Origin: Streptomyces sp. CBMA152
GTDB lineage: Bacteria; Actinomycetota; Actinomycetes; Streptomycetales; Streptomycetaceae
Reading direction: 5' to 3'
Assembly: GCF_014596475.1 (NCBI RefSeq)
Contig: NZ_MECJ01000030.1
Location: 83,706-147,705, forward strand
DNA: 64,000 nt
Shown here: one piece after another, positions 8,565 to 17,606 of the stretch
Numbering within the stretch: the first letter of the stretch is position 1
How the letters are laid out: the number at the start of each line of letters is the position of its first letter
Notes under the pieces: model-generated
Told to the model about the DNA's origin: nothing
What the model saw: the letters and a program-made list of their open reading frames with translations, nothing else
Database searches by the model: none
Program-made: the position numbers and the translations under genes

Positions 8565-9227
8565 GTGTCGCACGTGTCGTACCAGAAGCGGACAGCACTC
8601 GCGCTGGCGGCGGCCGTGGCGGGCCCGGTGGTGCTGATGGCCGCCCCGGCCGCCCACGCCGACGTCGTGGACGTCAACTACAACTGCGAGACGCCGATCG
8701 GCGCCAAGAGCGCGGTGTCGCCCATCGACATCAAGGCGGTCCCCAGCGGCAGCGCCTACAAGCTGACCATGTCGTTCCAGAAGGGCGTCTCCTCCAGCCC
8801 GGTCGCGCTCGGCCCGGGCGCGATGAACCCGAGCGCGGTCGTCAACCTGGCCGGCGCCGACAAGGGCACGGTCGCGGTGGCCGGGCCCGCCAACTCGGCC
8901 GAGATCCCCGCCAACAGCCCCATCAAGATCAGCGACCTGAGCGGTACGTACACGCCAAAGGCGTCCGGCAAGGTCACCTTCACGGCCTCGGTCCTCACCA
9001 TCAAGGCGCTGGGCACCGTCACCACCTGCAAGCCCGGCAACAGCCCCGGGCCCTCGCTCTCCCTCGACGTCAAGGCGGCGCCCGGCGCCTCCGCCGCCGA
9101 CCCGCTGCCCAAGACCGGCCCGCTCGACTCGACGGTCGCGCTCGGCACGCTCGGTGGCACGGTCCTGCTCACGGGCGCTGCCGGGGTGCTGTGGCTGACC
9201 CGGCGCGGGCAACGAGCCCACGGCTGA
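8565..9227 (+). CDS. Secreted sortase-anchored surface protein (LPKTG signal)
   Basis: The 220-residue protein begins with a Sec signal peptide (basic start, hydrophobic core, AAPAAHADV cleavage region). One beta-rich domain of about 140 residues follows (about 33-175, two cysteines). The end is a cell-wall sorting signal: LPKTG, a hydrophobic stretch, and a positive tail (LTRRGQRAHG). A sortase would cleave at Thr-Gly and link it to peptidoglycan. The same domain recurs near the C-terminus of the LAQTG protein encoded at 11237-12673 (shared pattern GGADKG-V-VAGP-NSA). The start is GTG 8565, with GAGGG upstream; GTG 8574 is possible. The four genes are co-oriented. The ligand is unknown. Confidence 0.8.
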   Translation: MSHVSYQKRTALALAAAVAGPVVLMAAPAAHADVVDVNYNCETPIGAKSAVSPIDIKAVPSGSAYKLTMSFQKGVSSSPVALGPGAMNPSAVVNLAGADKGTVAVAGPANSAEIPANSPIKISDLSGTYTPKASGKVTFTASVLTIKALGTVTTCKPGNSPGPSLSLDVKAAPGASAADPLPKTGPLDSTVALGTLGGTVLLTGAAGVLWLTRRGQRAHG

Positions 9228-9267
9228 CTCCGTAGACGCTGGGCCCGATACCGACGGGGAGCCGCCG

Positions 9268-10140
9268 ATGCCGCCACACCCGATCCGCCTGGCCGCTCTC
9301 GCCGCGGCCCTCGCCCTCTTCGTCCTGGACGCCCCGGCCGCGCGCGCGGCCGACACGGACTGGAGCGCCGCGCCCGCACCGGGCGGCGGCTCCCGGCCCA
9401 CCGGTGACGGCAGACCGTACTTCTATCTGGAGGGCGCGCCCGGCTCCGTCCTGGAGGACAAGGTCGCGCTCACCAACCCGACCGGGCGCCCGCTGACCCT
9501 GCGGCTGCGCGGGGCGGCGGCGGAGAACACCGCCACCGGCGCCGTCACCGTACGGCCCGACGCCGATCCCTGGATCGCCCTCGCCGCCGCCGAGGTGCGG
9601 ATCCCGCCGCACACCCGGGCCGACGTTCCGTTTTCGGTCACGGTCCCGGCAGGCGCCCAGCCCGGTGATCATCCGGCGGCGCTGGTGGCGTCCGGTGGCG
9701 GCCGCGAGGCGCGGGTCGGGCTGCGGCTGCGGGTCGGCGGCCCGACGCTGGCCGCGCTGACCGTCGAGGACGTCACCGTCGACGAGGGCCGGTCCCTGAT
9801 CCGATACGCCCTGGTCAACCGGGGCAACACCACCCTCACGCCCAGCCTGGCCGTACGCGCCGACGGGATCGTCGGGCATCCGCTGCGGCGCCCGGCCCGG
9901 CCGCTCCCGCTGGAGCTGCTGCCCGGCCGCCGCGTCGAGCTGACCGAGCCATGGCCGCATCCGCCCGCCCTGGACCGCGTCGAGGTCCGCCTCACGGTCA
10001 CGGCGGACGGGGGCGCGCGCGGCGAGGCGTCGGCCTCGGCGGTGTTCGTGCCCTGGGCCCCGGTGGCGGGCGCCGCGTGCGTACTGGCGGGGGGTGCGGC
10101 CTGGTGGTGGATCCGGCGGCGGAGAGGAGCGGCGTCGTGA
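9268..10140 (+). CDS. Secreted, membrane-anchored DUF916/WxLIP-like protein
   Basis: The 290-residue protein has an N-terminal signal peptide (to about AARAADTDW), two immunoglobulin-like beta domains, and a C-terminal membrane helix followed by a basic tail (WWWIRRRRGAAS). The segment FYLEGAPGSVLEDKVALTNP and the following fibronectin/NEW1-like pattern match the DUF916 type of extracellular proteins that bind wall components. ATG 9268 has GGGGAG upstream. The stop TGA overlaps the GTG of the next gene (GTGA), so the two are translationally coupled. A function as a scaffold holding the neighbouring sortase substrates is inference. Confidence 0.72.
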   Translation: MPPHPIRLAALAAALALFVLDAPAARAADTDWSAAPAPGGGSRPTGDGRPYFYLEGAPGSVLEDKVALTNPTGRPLTLRLRGAAAENTATGAVTVRPDADPWIALAAAEVRIPPHTRADVPFSVTVPAGAQPGDHPAALVASGGGREARVGLRLRVGGPTLAALTVEDVTVDEGRSLIRYALVNRGNTTLTPSLAVRADGIVGHPLRRPARPLPLELLPGRRVELTEPWPHPPALDRVEVRLTVTADGGARGEASASAVFVPWAPVAGAACVLAGGAAWWWIRRRRGAAS

Positions 10141-11240
10141 GGCCGCGTACGAGTCGTACGAGGGCGATGGCGCTGGTCACGGCGGTACTGCTGCTGTGTG
10201 CGGCACTCGTGCCGGTGGCGGGCGCCGACGACGGCAAGCCGGTCGTGACGCTCGCGCAGAAGGAGGCGGCGAAGGGGGCGGAGCTCACCGTGAGCGGTAC
10301 GGGCTGGCGGCCCGGCGCCCTGCTGATGCTCCTGGTCTGCGGTCAGTCGAGCCCCGGTACGGGCGTGATCGGCGGCACCAACTCCTGCGCCAACGCCGAC
10401 GGCCGCGCGGTCACCACCGACGCCAAGGGCGCCTTCAGCAAGCCGGTGCCGGTGGCCGCGCCCCCGAAGCCGTGCCCGTGTGTGGTGCATGTGGCGACGG
10501 TGACGGGTGAACAGGCCGCCGTGGACGCCGAGTTGACGATCACCGGCCATCCGGTGGCGTCGCTGCCCACCCAGACCGACGGCGGCCGCCTCGCCGTCCT
10601 GACCACCCCCGACCTCCGGGGCAGCGACGGGTTGCTGACCTGGTTCGGCGCACCGCCGTCGCGCACGCTCGTCCTCACGGTCGGCAACCTCGGCTCCGCC
10701 CCCGTCAAGGACCCGGTCTTCCAACTGGGCACCTCCCACGGTGTGTTCGCGCCGCAGTGGGAGGACCGGCAGTGGAAGGGCACGATCAACCCCGGCCAGA
10801 AAGCCGAGGTCAAGCTGGGCTTCGAACTGTCGGCGGGCGCGCACGGCGACTACCAGGTCTCGGTGAAGTACGCGCAGAAGGTGCTCGCCACCCAGCCGTG
10901 GGGGGTGGGCCGCCCCTGGGGCGTCACGCTCTTCTGGATCCTGCTGTGCCTGGTGGTCCCGGCGGCGGTGTTCCGCATCGGCATGGCGGTGGTGGACAAG
11001 GTCAGGCCGAGCGGGGCGGGGCATGCGCGGCGGGACCGCGCGCTGCTGCCCGTACGCATCCGGTCCAAGCGGCCGGCGCGGCCCGACGAGTCCGCACCGC
11101 AGCTCAACGGCACCGCACCACAGCCGCCCGCCGCCGACCCCCGCTCCGCCACGGCGACGGCCCGCCTGCCGTGGTTCACCCAGGACTCCGCACCGACCGA
11201 GAAGCGTCCGAACACCCCCACGACGAAGGGAAATCCGTGA
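10137..11240 (+). CDS. Secreted neocarzinostatin-like domain protein with C-terminal membrane anchor
   Basis: The 367-residue product starts at GTG 10137, which overlaps the previous stop and follows GGAGAGGAG. A signal peptide (ending near PVAGADD) leads to a neocarzinostatin-like beta domain at about 35-140 (VSGTGWRPGALLMLLVCGQ, with CPCVVHV later). A second beta-rich region, a membrane helix at about 265-285 and a basic Pro-rich cytoplasmic tail complete it. In neocarzinostatin this fold cradles an enediyne; here no biosynthetic genes are nearby, so a binding or adhesion role is more likely. Its stop overlaps the GTG of the next gene. Confidence 0.7.
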   Translation: MRPRTSRTRAMALVTAVLLLCAALVPVAGADDGKPVVTLAQKEAAKGAELTVSGTGWRPGALLMLLVCGQSSPGTGVIGGTNSCANADGRAVTTDAKGAFSKPVPVAAPPKPCPCVVHVATVTGEQAAVDAELTITGHPVASLPTQTDGGRLAVLTTPDLRGSDGLLTWFGAPPSRTLVLTVGNLGSAPVKDPVFQLGTSHGVFAPQWEDRQWKGTINPGQKAEVKLGFELSAGAHGDYQVSVKYAQKVLATQPWGVGRPWGVTLFWILLCLVVPAAVFRIGMAVVDKVRPSGAGHARRDRALLPVRIRSKRPARPDESAPQLNGTAPQPPAADPRSATATARLPWFTQDSAPTEKRPNTPTTKGNP

Positions 11241-12673
11241 CCACGCAACGGAGGATGAGCGCGGCCGGTGTCGCGCTGATGCTCGGCGGCGCGGGGATCA
11301 TTCTGGCCGCCGTGCCCGCCCGGGCGGCGGCAGAGGTCTCCTACGCCACCGAGTGCATCCCACCACCCATCTCCGGCCTGCCGCCCGTCGAGGGCACGAC
11401 GAAAGTGCAGATCACCGCGCCCGCCGAGGCGAAGGTGGGCGACGAGGTCGACGTGGTCTGGAAGACCACCCAGGCCGCGTCGAAGAACCCCGACGTACTC
11501 GATCTGGAGAAGGACACGGTCAAGCCGACCGGCACCCTCAAGGTGGCCGGTGCCCAGAGCGCCGACCTGGCGATGGAGGGCCCGAGGCAGAACCCGCCGA
11601 TCCCCAAGAACAGCCCGATGGTCCTGCCCGACATGACGGCCAAGCTGAAACTGACCAAGGCGGGCGACGTCACGCTCACGCCCGACAAGTACAACATCAA
11701 CGTCAGCAAGCCGCTCTCGACCGACACGAAGTGCTCCCCGAAGGCGGCCGTCGGGGTCGCCGCCACGATCAAGGTGACGGACGGCGGCGGGAGTTCGTCC
11801 GGCGGCACGACCACGTCGGGCGGTAGTACCACCTCCGGTGGTACGACGACGTCCGGTGGTACGAGCTCCGGTGGTACGACCACGTCCGGCGGTACGACGG
11901 GGAGCGGCGGCACCACGACATCCGGCGGCACCACCGGTGGGACGACCGGCGGCACCACCACGGCAGGCGGGACCACCGGCGGCACCACGTCCGGAGGCAC
12001 CACCAGCGGCGGCACCGGTGACCAGTCCGACTTCCCCGGCAAGGAAGTCGCCGTCACCTTCGAGTGCAAGACGCCCGGCCCGCCCACCATCGCCTCCAAG
12101 GTGACGATCGACGCCAAGAAGAACGGCGGCTCCTACGACCTCACCGTCAAGACCGCCAAGGGCGTCATGAACAGCCCGGCCTCGCTGCCCGCGGGCGCCC
12201 TGAAACCGTCCATGCAGGTCACCGTCGGCGGCGCCGACAAGGGCTCGGTCGCGGTCGCGGGACCGCCCAACTCCGCCCCCCTGAACCCCGGGGACCCGGT
12301 CAGCCTCAACGACATGACCGGCACCTACAAGCCGGGCGCGAGCGGCAAGGCGACGCTGAGCCCGGGCACCCTGACGATCGACGTCGACCTCGGCGGCTCG
12401 AAGATCAACATCCCCTGCACGGTCAAGGGCACGGCGCCCGTCTCGCTGGAGCTCGACACCACGGCCCAGCCGGGCGGCACCTCGGGCGGCACCACGTCGT
12501 CCGGCGGCGCCACAGGCGGCGGCGCGAGCACGTCGTCCGGGGGCCTGGCCCAGACCGGCGCGTCCGACCACGGCGCCCTGCGCGCCCTCGGTCTGATCGC
12601 AGGTACCGCCGTGCTGCTCGGCGGCGCGGTCTTCACCTTCACCCCGTGGCGCCGCCTGCGCGGCACCCGCTGA
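11237..12673 (+). CDS. Secreted two-domain surface protein with Gly/Ser/Thr stalk and LAQTG sorting signal
   Basis: The 478-residue protein starts at GTG 11237 (AAGGGA upstream, 4-bp overlap with the previous gene). A signal peptide is followed by a beta domain (about 35-180), a low-complexity stalk made of SGGTT/GGTT units (about 183-262), a second beta domain (about 265-400) clearly related to that of the LPKTG protein, a second short Gly/Ser/Thr linker, and LAQTG with a hydrophobic stretch and Arg-rich tail. LAXTG is the signal used by class E sortases of Streptomyces. The stalk should lift the outer domain through the wall. No sortase gene lies in this window. Confidence 0.8.
   Translation: MTTQRRMSAAGVALMLGGAGIILAAVPARAAAEVSYATECIPPPISGLPPVEGTTKVQITAPAEAKVGDEVDVVWKTTQAASKNPDVLDLEKDTVKPTGTLKVAGAQSADLAMEGPRQNPPIPKNSPMVLPDMTAKLKLTKAGDVTLTPDKYNINVSKPLSTDTKCSPKAAVGVAATIKVTDGGGSSSGGTTTSGGSTTSGGTTTSGGTSSGGTTTSGGTTGSGGTTTSGGTTGGTTGGTTTAGGTTGGTTSGGTTSGGTGDQSDFPGKEVAVTFECKTPGPPTIASKVTIDAKKNGGSYDLTVKTAKGVMNSPASLPAGALKPSMQVTVGGADKGSVAVAGPPNSAPLNPGDPVSLNDMTGTYKPGASGKATLSPGTLTIDVDLGGSKINIPCTVKGTAPVSLELDTTAQPGGTSGGTTSSGGATGGGASTSSGGLAQTGASDHGALRALGLIAGTAVLLGGAVFTFTPWRRLRGTR
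11788..12020 (+). repeat. In-frame low-complexity repeat encoding SGGTT units
   Basis: About 230 bp of imperfect 12-15-bp units (variants of TCCGGTGGTACGACG and ACCGGCGGCACCACG) encode the Gly/Ser/Thr stalk of the LAQTG protein. Both GGT/GGC and ACG/ACC synonyms are mixed, so the array is degenerate at DNA level while conserved as protein. Copy number is likely to vary between strains by slippage or recombination. Confidence 0.85.
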
Positions 12674-12706
12674 GCGCTCACGTCACGTACGTACGCGCGT
12701 ACGCGA

Positions 12707-12743
12707 AAGGGCCGCCGCACCCGTAACAGGTGCGGCGGCCCTT
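12707..12743. terminator. Bidirectional hairpin terminator
   Basis: The arms AAGGGCCGCCGCAC (12707-12720) and GTGCGGCGGCCCTT (12730-12743) form a perfect 14-bp stem with a 9-nt loop. It lies between the stops of the convergent LAQTG and POT transporter genes and would serve both. There is no long T tract, as is usual in Streptomyces. Confidence 0.85.
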
Positions 12744-12764
12744 GGCGTACAGCGATACAGCGGG

Positions 12765-14252
12765 CTAGTGCACGGCGCCCATCAGCTGCTTGACCTTCTT
12801 GCGGTACATCCAGACCGCGAAGCCGGCGATCACCGCGAGGGCGGCCTCCAGGGTGACGACACCCTTGCCGTCCAGGTTGACGCCGCCGATGGAGAGCAGG
12901 CTGGTGGTGGCGTCACCGGCGGTGACGGCCAGGAACCAGACACCCATCATCTGCGAGGCGTACTTCGCCGGGGCCATCTTCGTGGTGAGCGAGAGGCCGA
13001 CCGGGGAGAGCGTCAGCTCACCGACGGTCTGCACGAAGTAGATCGCGACCAGCCACATCGCGGCGGCCTTGTGACCGCCCTCGGCGATGGTCAGGGGCGC
13101 CAGGAACAGGAAGAACGAGGCGCCGATGAGGGCCAGACCGGAAGAGAACTTCACGATCGTGCTCGGCTCCTTGCCGCGCCGGTTCAGCGCCAGCCAGAAC
13201 CAGGCGAAGACCGGGGCCAGGGCCATGATCAGAACCGGGTTGACCGACTGGTACCAGGAGACCGGGAAGCCCCAGCCGAGCACCGAGTTCTTGGCGGAGC
13301 TGTCGGCGAAGATCGACATGGTCGATCCGCCCTGGTCGTAGATCATCCAGAAGACGGCCGCGGCGGCGAAGAACCAGATGTACGCGGACATCTTCGACTG
13401 CTCGCCGGCGTCCAGGTCCTTGTCGCGCTTGATCTTCACGAGCACCCAGACCGGGATGACCAGACCGGCGATCGCGATCGGCACCAGCAGCCAGTTGAGC
13501 GTGTAGTGGCCGGAGGCCACGACGGCGATGTAGAAGGCCGCGGCGACGGCCATCCAGATCAGGCCCTTGCGCAGCGTCGAGGTGCGCTCCTCGGCGCTCA
13601 GCGGCTTCGGGGTGACGGCGGAACGCTCGCTGAGGTGACGGCTGCCGATCAGGTACTGGCCCAGGCCCAGCGCCATGCCGAGAGCGGCGAGCGCGAAGCC
13701 GAGGTGCCAGTTCACCTTCTCGCCGATGGTGCCGATGACCAGCGGCGCGGCGAAGGCGCCGGCGTTGATGCCCATGTAGAAGACCGTGAAGCCACCGTCG
13801 CGGCGCGGGTCGTCCGGGCCGTCGTAGAGGTGGCCGACCATGGTCGAGATGTTGGCCTTGAGCAGACCGGAGCCGATCGCCACGAGGCCGAGACCGGCGT
13901 AGAACAGTCCGGCCGACGGCAGCGCCAGCGTCAGGTGGCCGAGCATGATGATCACGCCGGCGATGGCGACGGTCTTGCGCGGGCCGAAGACGCGGTCGCC
14001 GATCCAGCCACCCGGCAGGGTGAGCAGGTAGACGAGCGACAGGTACACCGAGTAGATCGCGGTCGCGGTGGTCGCGCTCAGGTGCAGGCCGCCGGGAGCC
14101 ACCAGGTACAGCGGAAGCAGTGCCTTCATGCCGTAGTAGGAGAAGCGCTCCCACATCTCGGTCATGAAGAGAGTGGCCAGGCCGCGGGGGTGGCCGAAGA
14201 AGGTCTTCTCGGCGGTGGTGCTGGCCGAGTCCTTCGTCAGGCTGGACGCCAT
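12765..14252 (-). CDS. POT/PTR2-family proton-dependent peptide transporter
   Basis: The 495-residue MFS protein has about 12-14 membrane segments. The POT signature near the N-terminus (EMWERFSYYGM, the ExxERFxYYG proton-coupling motif) and the second PTR2 signature FYMGINAGAF are both intact. The family imports di- and tripeptides with protons across the cytoplasmic membrane. The gene is monocistronic, reading away from the two-component system. Peptide uptake fits the nearby dipeptidase gene, but they are separate transcription units. Two perfect inverted repeats upstream (14467-14481, 14498-14528) may control it. Confidence 0.92.
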   Translation of the reverse strand: MASSLTKDSASTTAEKTFFGHPRGLATLFMTEMWERFSYYGMKALLPLYLVAPGGLHLSATTATAIYSVYLSLVYLLTLPGGWIGDRVFGPRKTVAIAGVIIMLGHLTLALPSAGLFYAGLGLVAIGSGLLKANISTMVGHLYDGPDDPRRDGGFTVFYMGINAGAFAAPLVIGTIGEKVNWHLGFALAALGMALGLGQYLIGSRHLSERSAVTPKPLSAEERTSTLRKGLIWMAVAAAFYIAVVASGHYTLNWLLVPIAIAGLVIPVWVLVKIKRDKDLDAGEQSKMSAYIWFFAAAAVFWMIYDQGGSTMSIFADSSAKNSVLGWGFPVSWYQSVNPVLIMALAPVFAWFWLALNRRGKEPSTIVKFSSGLALIGASFFLFLAPLTIAEGGHKAAAMWLVAIYFVQTVGELTLSPVGLSLTTKMAPAKYASQMMGVWFLAVTAGDATTSLLSIGGVNLDGKGVVTLEAALAVIAGFAVWMYRKKVKQLMGAVH

Positions 14253-14466
14253 GGTCGATCCTTGCTTGCTCGGGACGCGCGCTTCGTGAGCGATGGTCGC
14301 GCCCGGTGGGGGGTGGCCGGCACCGGCAGGGGAGCCGCCCCACCCCTACGCCCGAGGGGTTTCGCTCCGTGGGTGACGGAGAGAGAGGACGGACCCACCG
14401 GGATCCACGCCCGGGGCGCATCTTCGCGCCCGGGGCCCGGCCCATAGGTCATTCACTGTCTTCGGA

Positions 14467-14528
14467 ACCGGAAATTCCGGTCCCTGTGCAGAAAAGAGAC
14501 CTTTGGCGCGCCAAGCAGGCCAAAGGTC
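14467..14528. promoter_or_regulatory. Two perfect inverted repeats upstream of the peptide transporter
   Basis: ACCGGAA-A-TTCCGGT (14467-14481) and GACCTTTGGC (14498-14507) with GCCAAAGGTC (14519-14528, 11-nt loop) lie 215-276 bp before the transporter start. The first looks like a dimer operator; the second could be an operator or an RNA hairpin in a long leader. The rest of the 606-bp gap (14253-14858) is relatively AT-rich for this genome and has no convincing gene. Confidence 0.45.
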
Positions 14529-14691
14529 CCCGAGTTAGTGCTAAAGGCGTTGAGACACCATACGACACCACACAGGCGCAAATGGAAGGACTTGAGACAT
14601 GGATCACAGGCGTCGCTGGAACCATCTGCCCACATTCCAAGGTGGTTAACAGGATCGCATCCCATAGCCGCAGGGGCGGACCAAGAAAATA

Positions 14692-14778
14692 CGATCAAGA
14701 AAAGGCCGCCGGGCGATCAAGAAGCGGTCGGGAGGCGATCGTTGGACGGTCCGTCGGCGCGCCTTCGACGATCAAGAA
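14692..14778 (+). promoter_or_regulatory. Three direct repeats CGATCAAGAA ahead of the two-component system
   Basis: Identical decamers lie at 14692-14701, 14714-14723 and 14769-14778. The spacing between starts is 22 and 55 bp, that is about two and five helical turns, so all three face the same side of the helix. OmpR-family regulators typically bind such direct repeats, and the boxes end 68 bp before the putative leaderless -10, suggesting autoregulation. Binding is inferred, not shown. Confidence 0.5.
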
Positions 14779-14845
14779 CTGATTACGTGTCGCCCCCGGG
14801 CAGGTCACTGACGGGTTCGACGGACGGGCCCTCCCGCTCGCGGAC

Positions 14846-14851
14846 TACCAT
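14846..14851 (+). promoter_or_regulatory. Candidate -10 box for leaderless response-regulator mRNA
   Basis: TACCAT matches TANNNT and ends 7 nt before ATG 14859, which would place the transcription start at or next to the A of the start codon. No Shine-Dalgarno sequence is visible in between. Confidence 0.5.
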
Positions 14852-14858
14852 CACCCCC

Positions 14859-15536
<678 letters not shown>

Positions 15537-15595
15537 CGACCGGTGGGCCGACGTGGTGGGTCGGCCCGCACCCGTACGTCCTGGGAAACTGAACC

Positions 15596-16861
15596 ATGCG
15601 CCGCCGACTGATCAACTCCACGCTCGCCGTGGTGCTCGTCGTGATCGCCGTCTTCGGCGTCTCGCTCGTCATCGTCGAGACCCGCACCATCAGCAGCAGC
15701 GCCCAGGAGAACGTGAACTCCGAGGCGCTGCGCCTGGTCAGCGTCATCGACAGCCGGATGCTCGCCAACGAGACGGTCGGCCCGTCGGCGCTCAGCGAAC
15801 AGGTCGGCCCGCAGCGGTACGCCCGCGTCGATATCCCCGGCCGTGACGCCATCGAACTGGGCACGCGGCCCGACGGCTCGGTCATCCGGGGCACCGCCAT
15901 CGGCGAGCGCGGTGAGTCCGTCCTGGTCGAGGAGTCCCGCTCCACGGTCACCCGCGAGGTCGGCCGCACCCTGCTGATCATCGGCGCGGTCGCCCTGCTC
16001 GCCATCGTCTCCGCCGTGCTCCTCGCCGTACGCCAGGCCAACAAGCTGGCCTCCCCGCTCACCGACCTCGCCGAGACCGCCGAACGCCTGGGCTCCGGCG
16101 ACCCGAGGCCGCGTCACAAGCGGTACGGGGTGCACGAGCTGGACCGGGTCGCGGACGTGCTGGACTCCTCGGCCGAGCGCATCGGGCGGATGCTCACCGC
16201 CGAGCGCCGCCTGGCCGCCGACGCGTCCCACCAGCTGCGCACCCCGCTCACCGCGCTCTCGATGCGCCTGGAGGAGATCGCCCTCACCGACGACCTGGAC
16301 ACGGTCAAGGAGGAGGCGACGATCGCGCTCACCCAGGTCGAGCGGCTGACCGACGTGGTGGAGCGCCTCCTCACCAACTCCCGTGACCCGCGCATCGGTT
16401 CGGCCGTCGTCTTCGATCTGGACGAGGTGGTCAAGCAGCAGCTGGAGGAGTGGCGCCCGGCCTATCGCAGCGCGGGCCGCGCGATCGTGCGCTCCGGCAA
16501 GCAGGGGCTGCGGGCGGTCGGCACCCCGGGCGCGGTCGCCCAGGTGCTCGCCGCGCTGATCGAGAACTCGCTGATGCACGGCGGCGGCACGGTCGCCGTC
16601 CGCACCCGCGTCACCGGCAACCAGACCGTCGTCGAGGTCACCGACGAGGGCCCGGGCGTACCGCCCGACCTCGGGGCGCGGATCTTCGAGCGGACGATCA
16701 GCGGCCGCAACTCCACCGGCATCGGCCTCGCGGTCGCCCGCGATCTCGCGGAGGCGGACGGCGGACGCCTGGAGATGCTCCAGCAGCAGCCGGCGGTCTT
16801 CGCGCTTTTCCTGAGCCGGGTGGCGCGCGGTCCGCGCGAGCAGGAGCCGACGATCAGATGA
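15596..16861 (+). CDS. Sensor histidine kinase
   Basis: The 421-residue kinase has a first membrane helix (about 5-28), an extracytoplasmic sensor region of about 95 residues, a second helix (about 128-148) and a HAMP-like linker. The H box DASHQLRTPLTAL carries the phosphorylated histidine. The ATPase domain has an N box (ALIENSLMHGGG), G1 (DEGPG) and G2 (GIGLAVARDLAEADGG). It pairs with the response regulator immediately upstream. Its stop lies 5 bp from the stop of the convergent GtrA gene, leaving no room for a terminator outside coding sequence. Confidence 0.93.
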   Translation: MRRRLINSTLAVVLVVIAVFGVSLVIVETRTISSSAQENVNSEALRLVSVIDSRMLANETVGPSALSEQVGPQRYARVDIPGRDAIELGTRPDGSVIRGTAIGERGESVLVEESRSTVTREVGRTLLIIGAVALLAIVSAVLLAVRQANKLASPLTDLAETAERLGSGDPRPRHKRYGVHELDRVADVLDSSAERIGRMLTAERRLAADASHQLRTPLTALSMRLEEIALTDDLDTVKEEATIALTQVERLTDVVERLLTNSRDPRIGSAVVFDLDEVVKQQLEEWRPAYRSAGRAIVRSGKQGLRAVGTPGAVAQVLAALIENSLMHGGGTVAVRTRVTGNQTVVEVTDEGPGVPPDLGARIFERTISGRNSTGIGLAVARDLAEADGGRLEMLQQQPAVFALFLSRVARGPREQEPTIR

Positions 16862-16866
16862 CCGGT

Positions 16867-17382
16867 TTACGACCCTGAATTGTGGCGGGCGTACGACTGC
16901 GGGGTCTCGCCCAGAAAGGATTCGGCGGTCTCGACGGCCTCGCGCGCGGGCAGCGCGCGGAAGACCCAGGTGCGGTACGACCAGAACCGGAACACGGTGC
17001 CCAGGCCCAGGCCGACCACGTTCTTGGCGATGTTGTCCGCGACCGTCGAGGTGTAGCCGAAGCCGTAGTGCGAGAGCGCGAGCACACCGTTCTCGATGAC
17101 CAGGCCGATGCCGCTGAACAGCAGGAAGAGCATCAGCTCCCGGCTGCGGCGGCCGCTGTCGGTGTCGCGGTAGGTCCAGTAGCGGTTGCCGACGTAGTTC
17201 GTGGCGATGGCCACGACGGTGGCGATGACCCCGGAGCGTACGACCGCGAGGTGGGCCGCGTGCATGCACAGGTTGAAGACGATCGCGTTGACGACGAACC
17301 CGATGGCGCCCACGGCACCGAACTTCGCGATCTCCCGGGCGAGCAGCTGCAGTCGCGTACGCAATGCGCCCCGTTCACTCAT
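16867..17382 (-). CDS. GtrA-family membrane protein
   Basis: The 171-residue protein has four membrane segments and the family pattern (KFGAVGAIGFVVNAIVFNL at the first helix, NYVGNRYWTYR after the second, FRFWSYRTWVF near the end). GtrA-like proteins help present polyprenyl-phosphate-linked sugars to glycosyltransferases or move them across the membrane. It diverges from purK. From memory, a GtrA-like gene also adjoins purK in M. tuberculosis (Rv3277), so this pairing is old in actinobacteria. Confidence 0.88.
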   Translation of the reverse strand: MSERGALRTRLQLLAREIAKFGAVGAIGFVVNAIVFNLCMHAAHLAVVRSGVIATVVAIATNYVGNRYWTYRDTDSGRRSRELMLFLLFSGIGLVIENGVLALSHYGFGYTSTVADNIAKNVVGLGLGTVFRFWSYRTWVFRALPAREAVETAESFLGETPQSYARHNSGS

Positions 17383-17594
17383 GGTGATCGCCCAGCCCCG
17401 TTTCGAATCGGTGTGTTTTCGGCGGCGCGTTTCGCCGCGGCCAACCTGGCCATGCTAACCAGCCCCCCGGAGCATTGCTCGTGGACGCCCGCAAATCCCG
17501 GCCATGCCCGGGCTCCGGCCCGCGCTCCCGTCCGCTCCCGGTCCGCTCCTCAGGCCCCGGACCGGCTCCTTCCGGGTGCTCCGGGGGCGGCGGA

Positions 17595-17600
17595 TACCCT
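17595..17600 (+). promoter_or_regulatory. Candidate -10 box for leaderless purK mRNA
   Basis: TACCCT fits TANNNT and ends 6 nt before GTG 17607. The intervening bases are a G run rather than a correctly spaced Shine-Dalgarno, so transcription probably starts at the initiation codon. Confidence 0.5.
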
Positions 17601-17606
17601 GGGGGT

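Noticed and set aside
10137..11240. Enediyne-carrier (neocarzinostatin) apoprotein linked to antibiotic synthesis
   Set aside because: The fold is similar but the protein is membrane-anchored and no polyketide or enediyne genes occur in the window.
11788..12020. CRISPR-like or satellite repeat array
   Set aside because: The repeats are in frame, degenerate and encode a Gly/Ser/Thr linker; there are no spacers or cas genes.
10850..12571. Minus-strand frame opposite the surface-protein cluster
   Set aside because: Shadow of the Gly/Thr-rich coding strand; no signal, domain or ribosome binding site.
14306..14782. Possible 158-residue gene upstream of the response regulator
   Set aside because: No ribosome binding site, atypical composition, no family features, and it overlaps palindromes and direct repeats that look regulatory.
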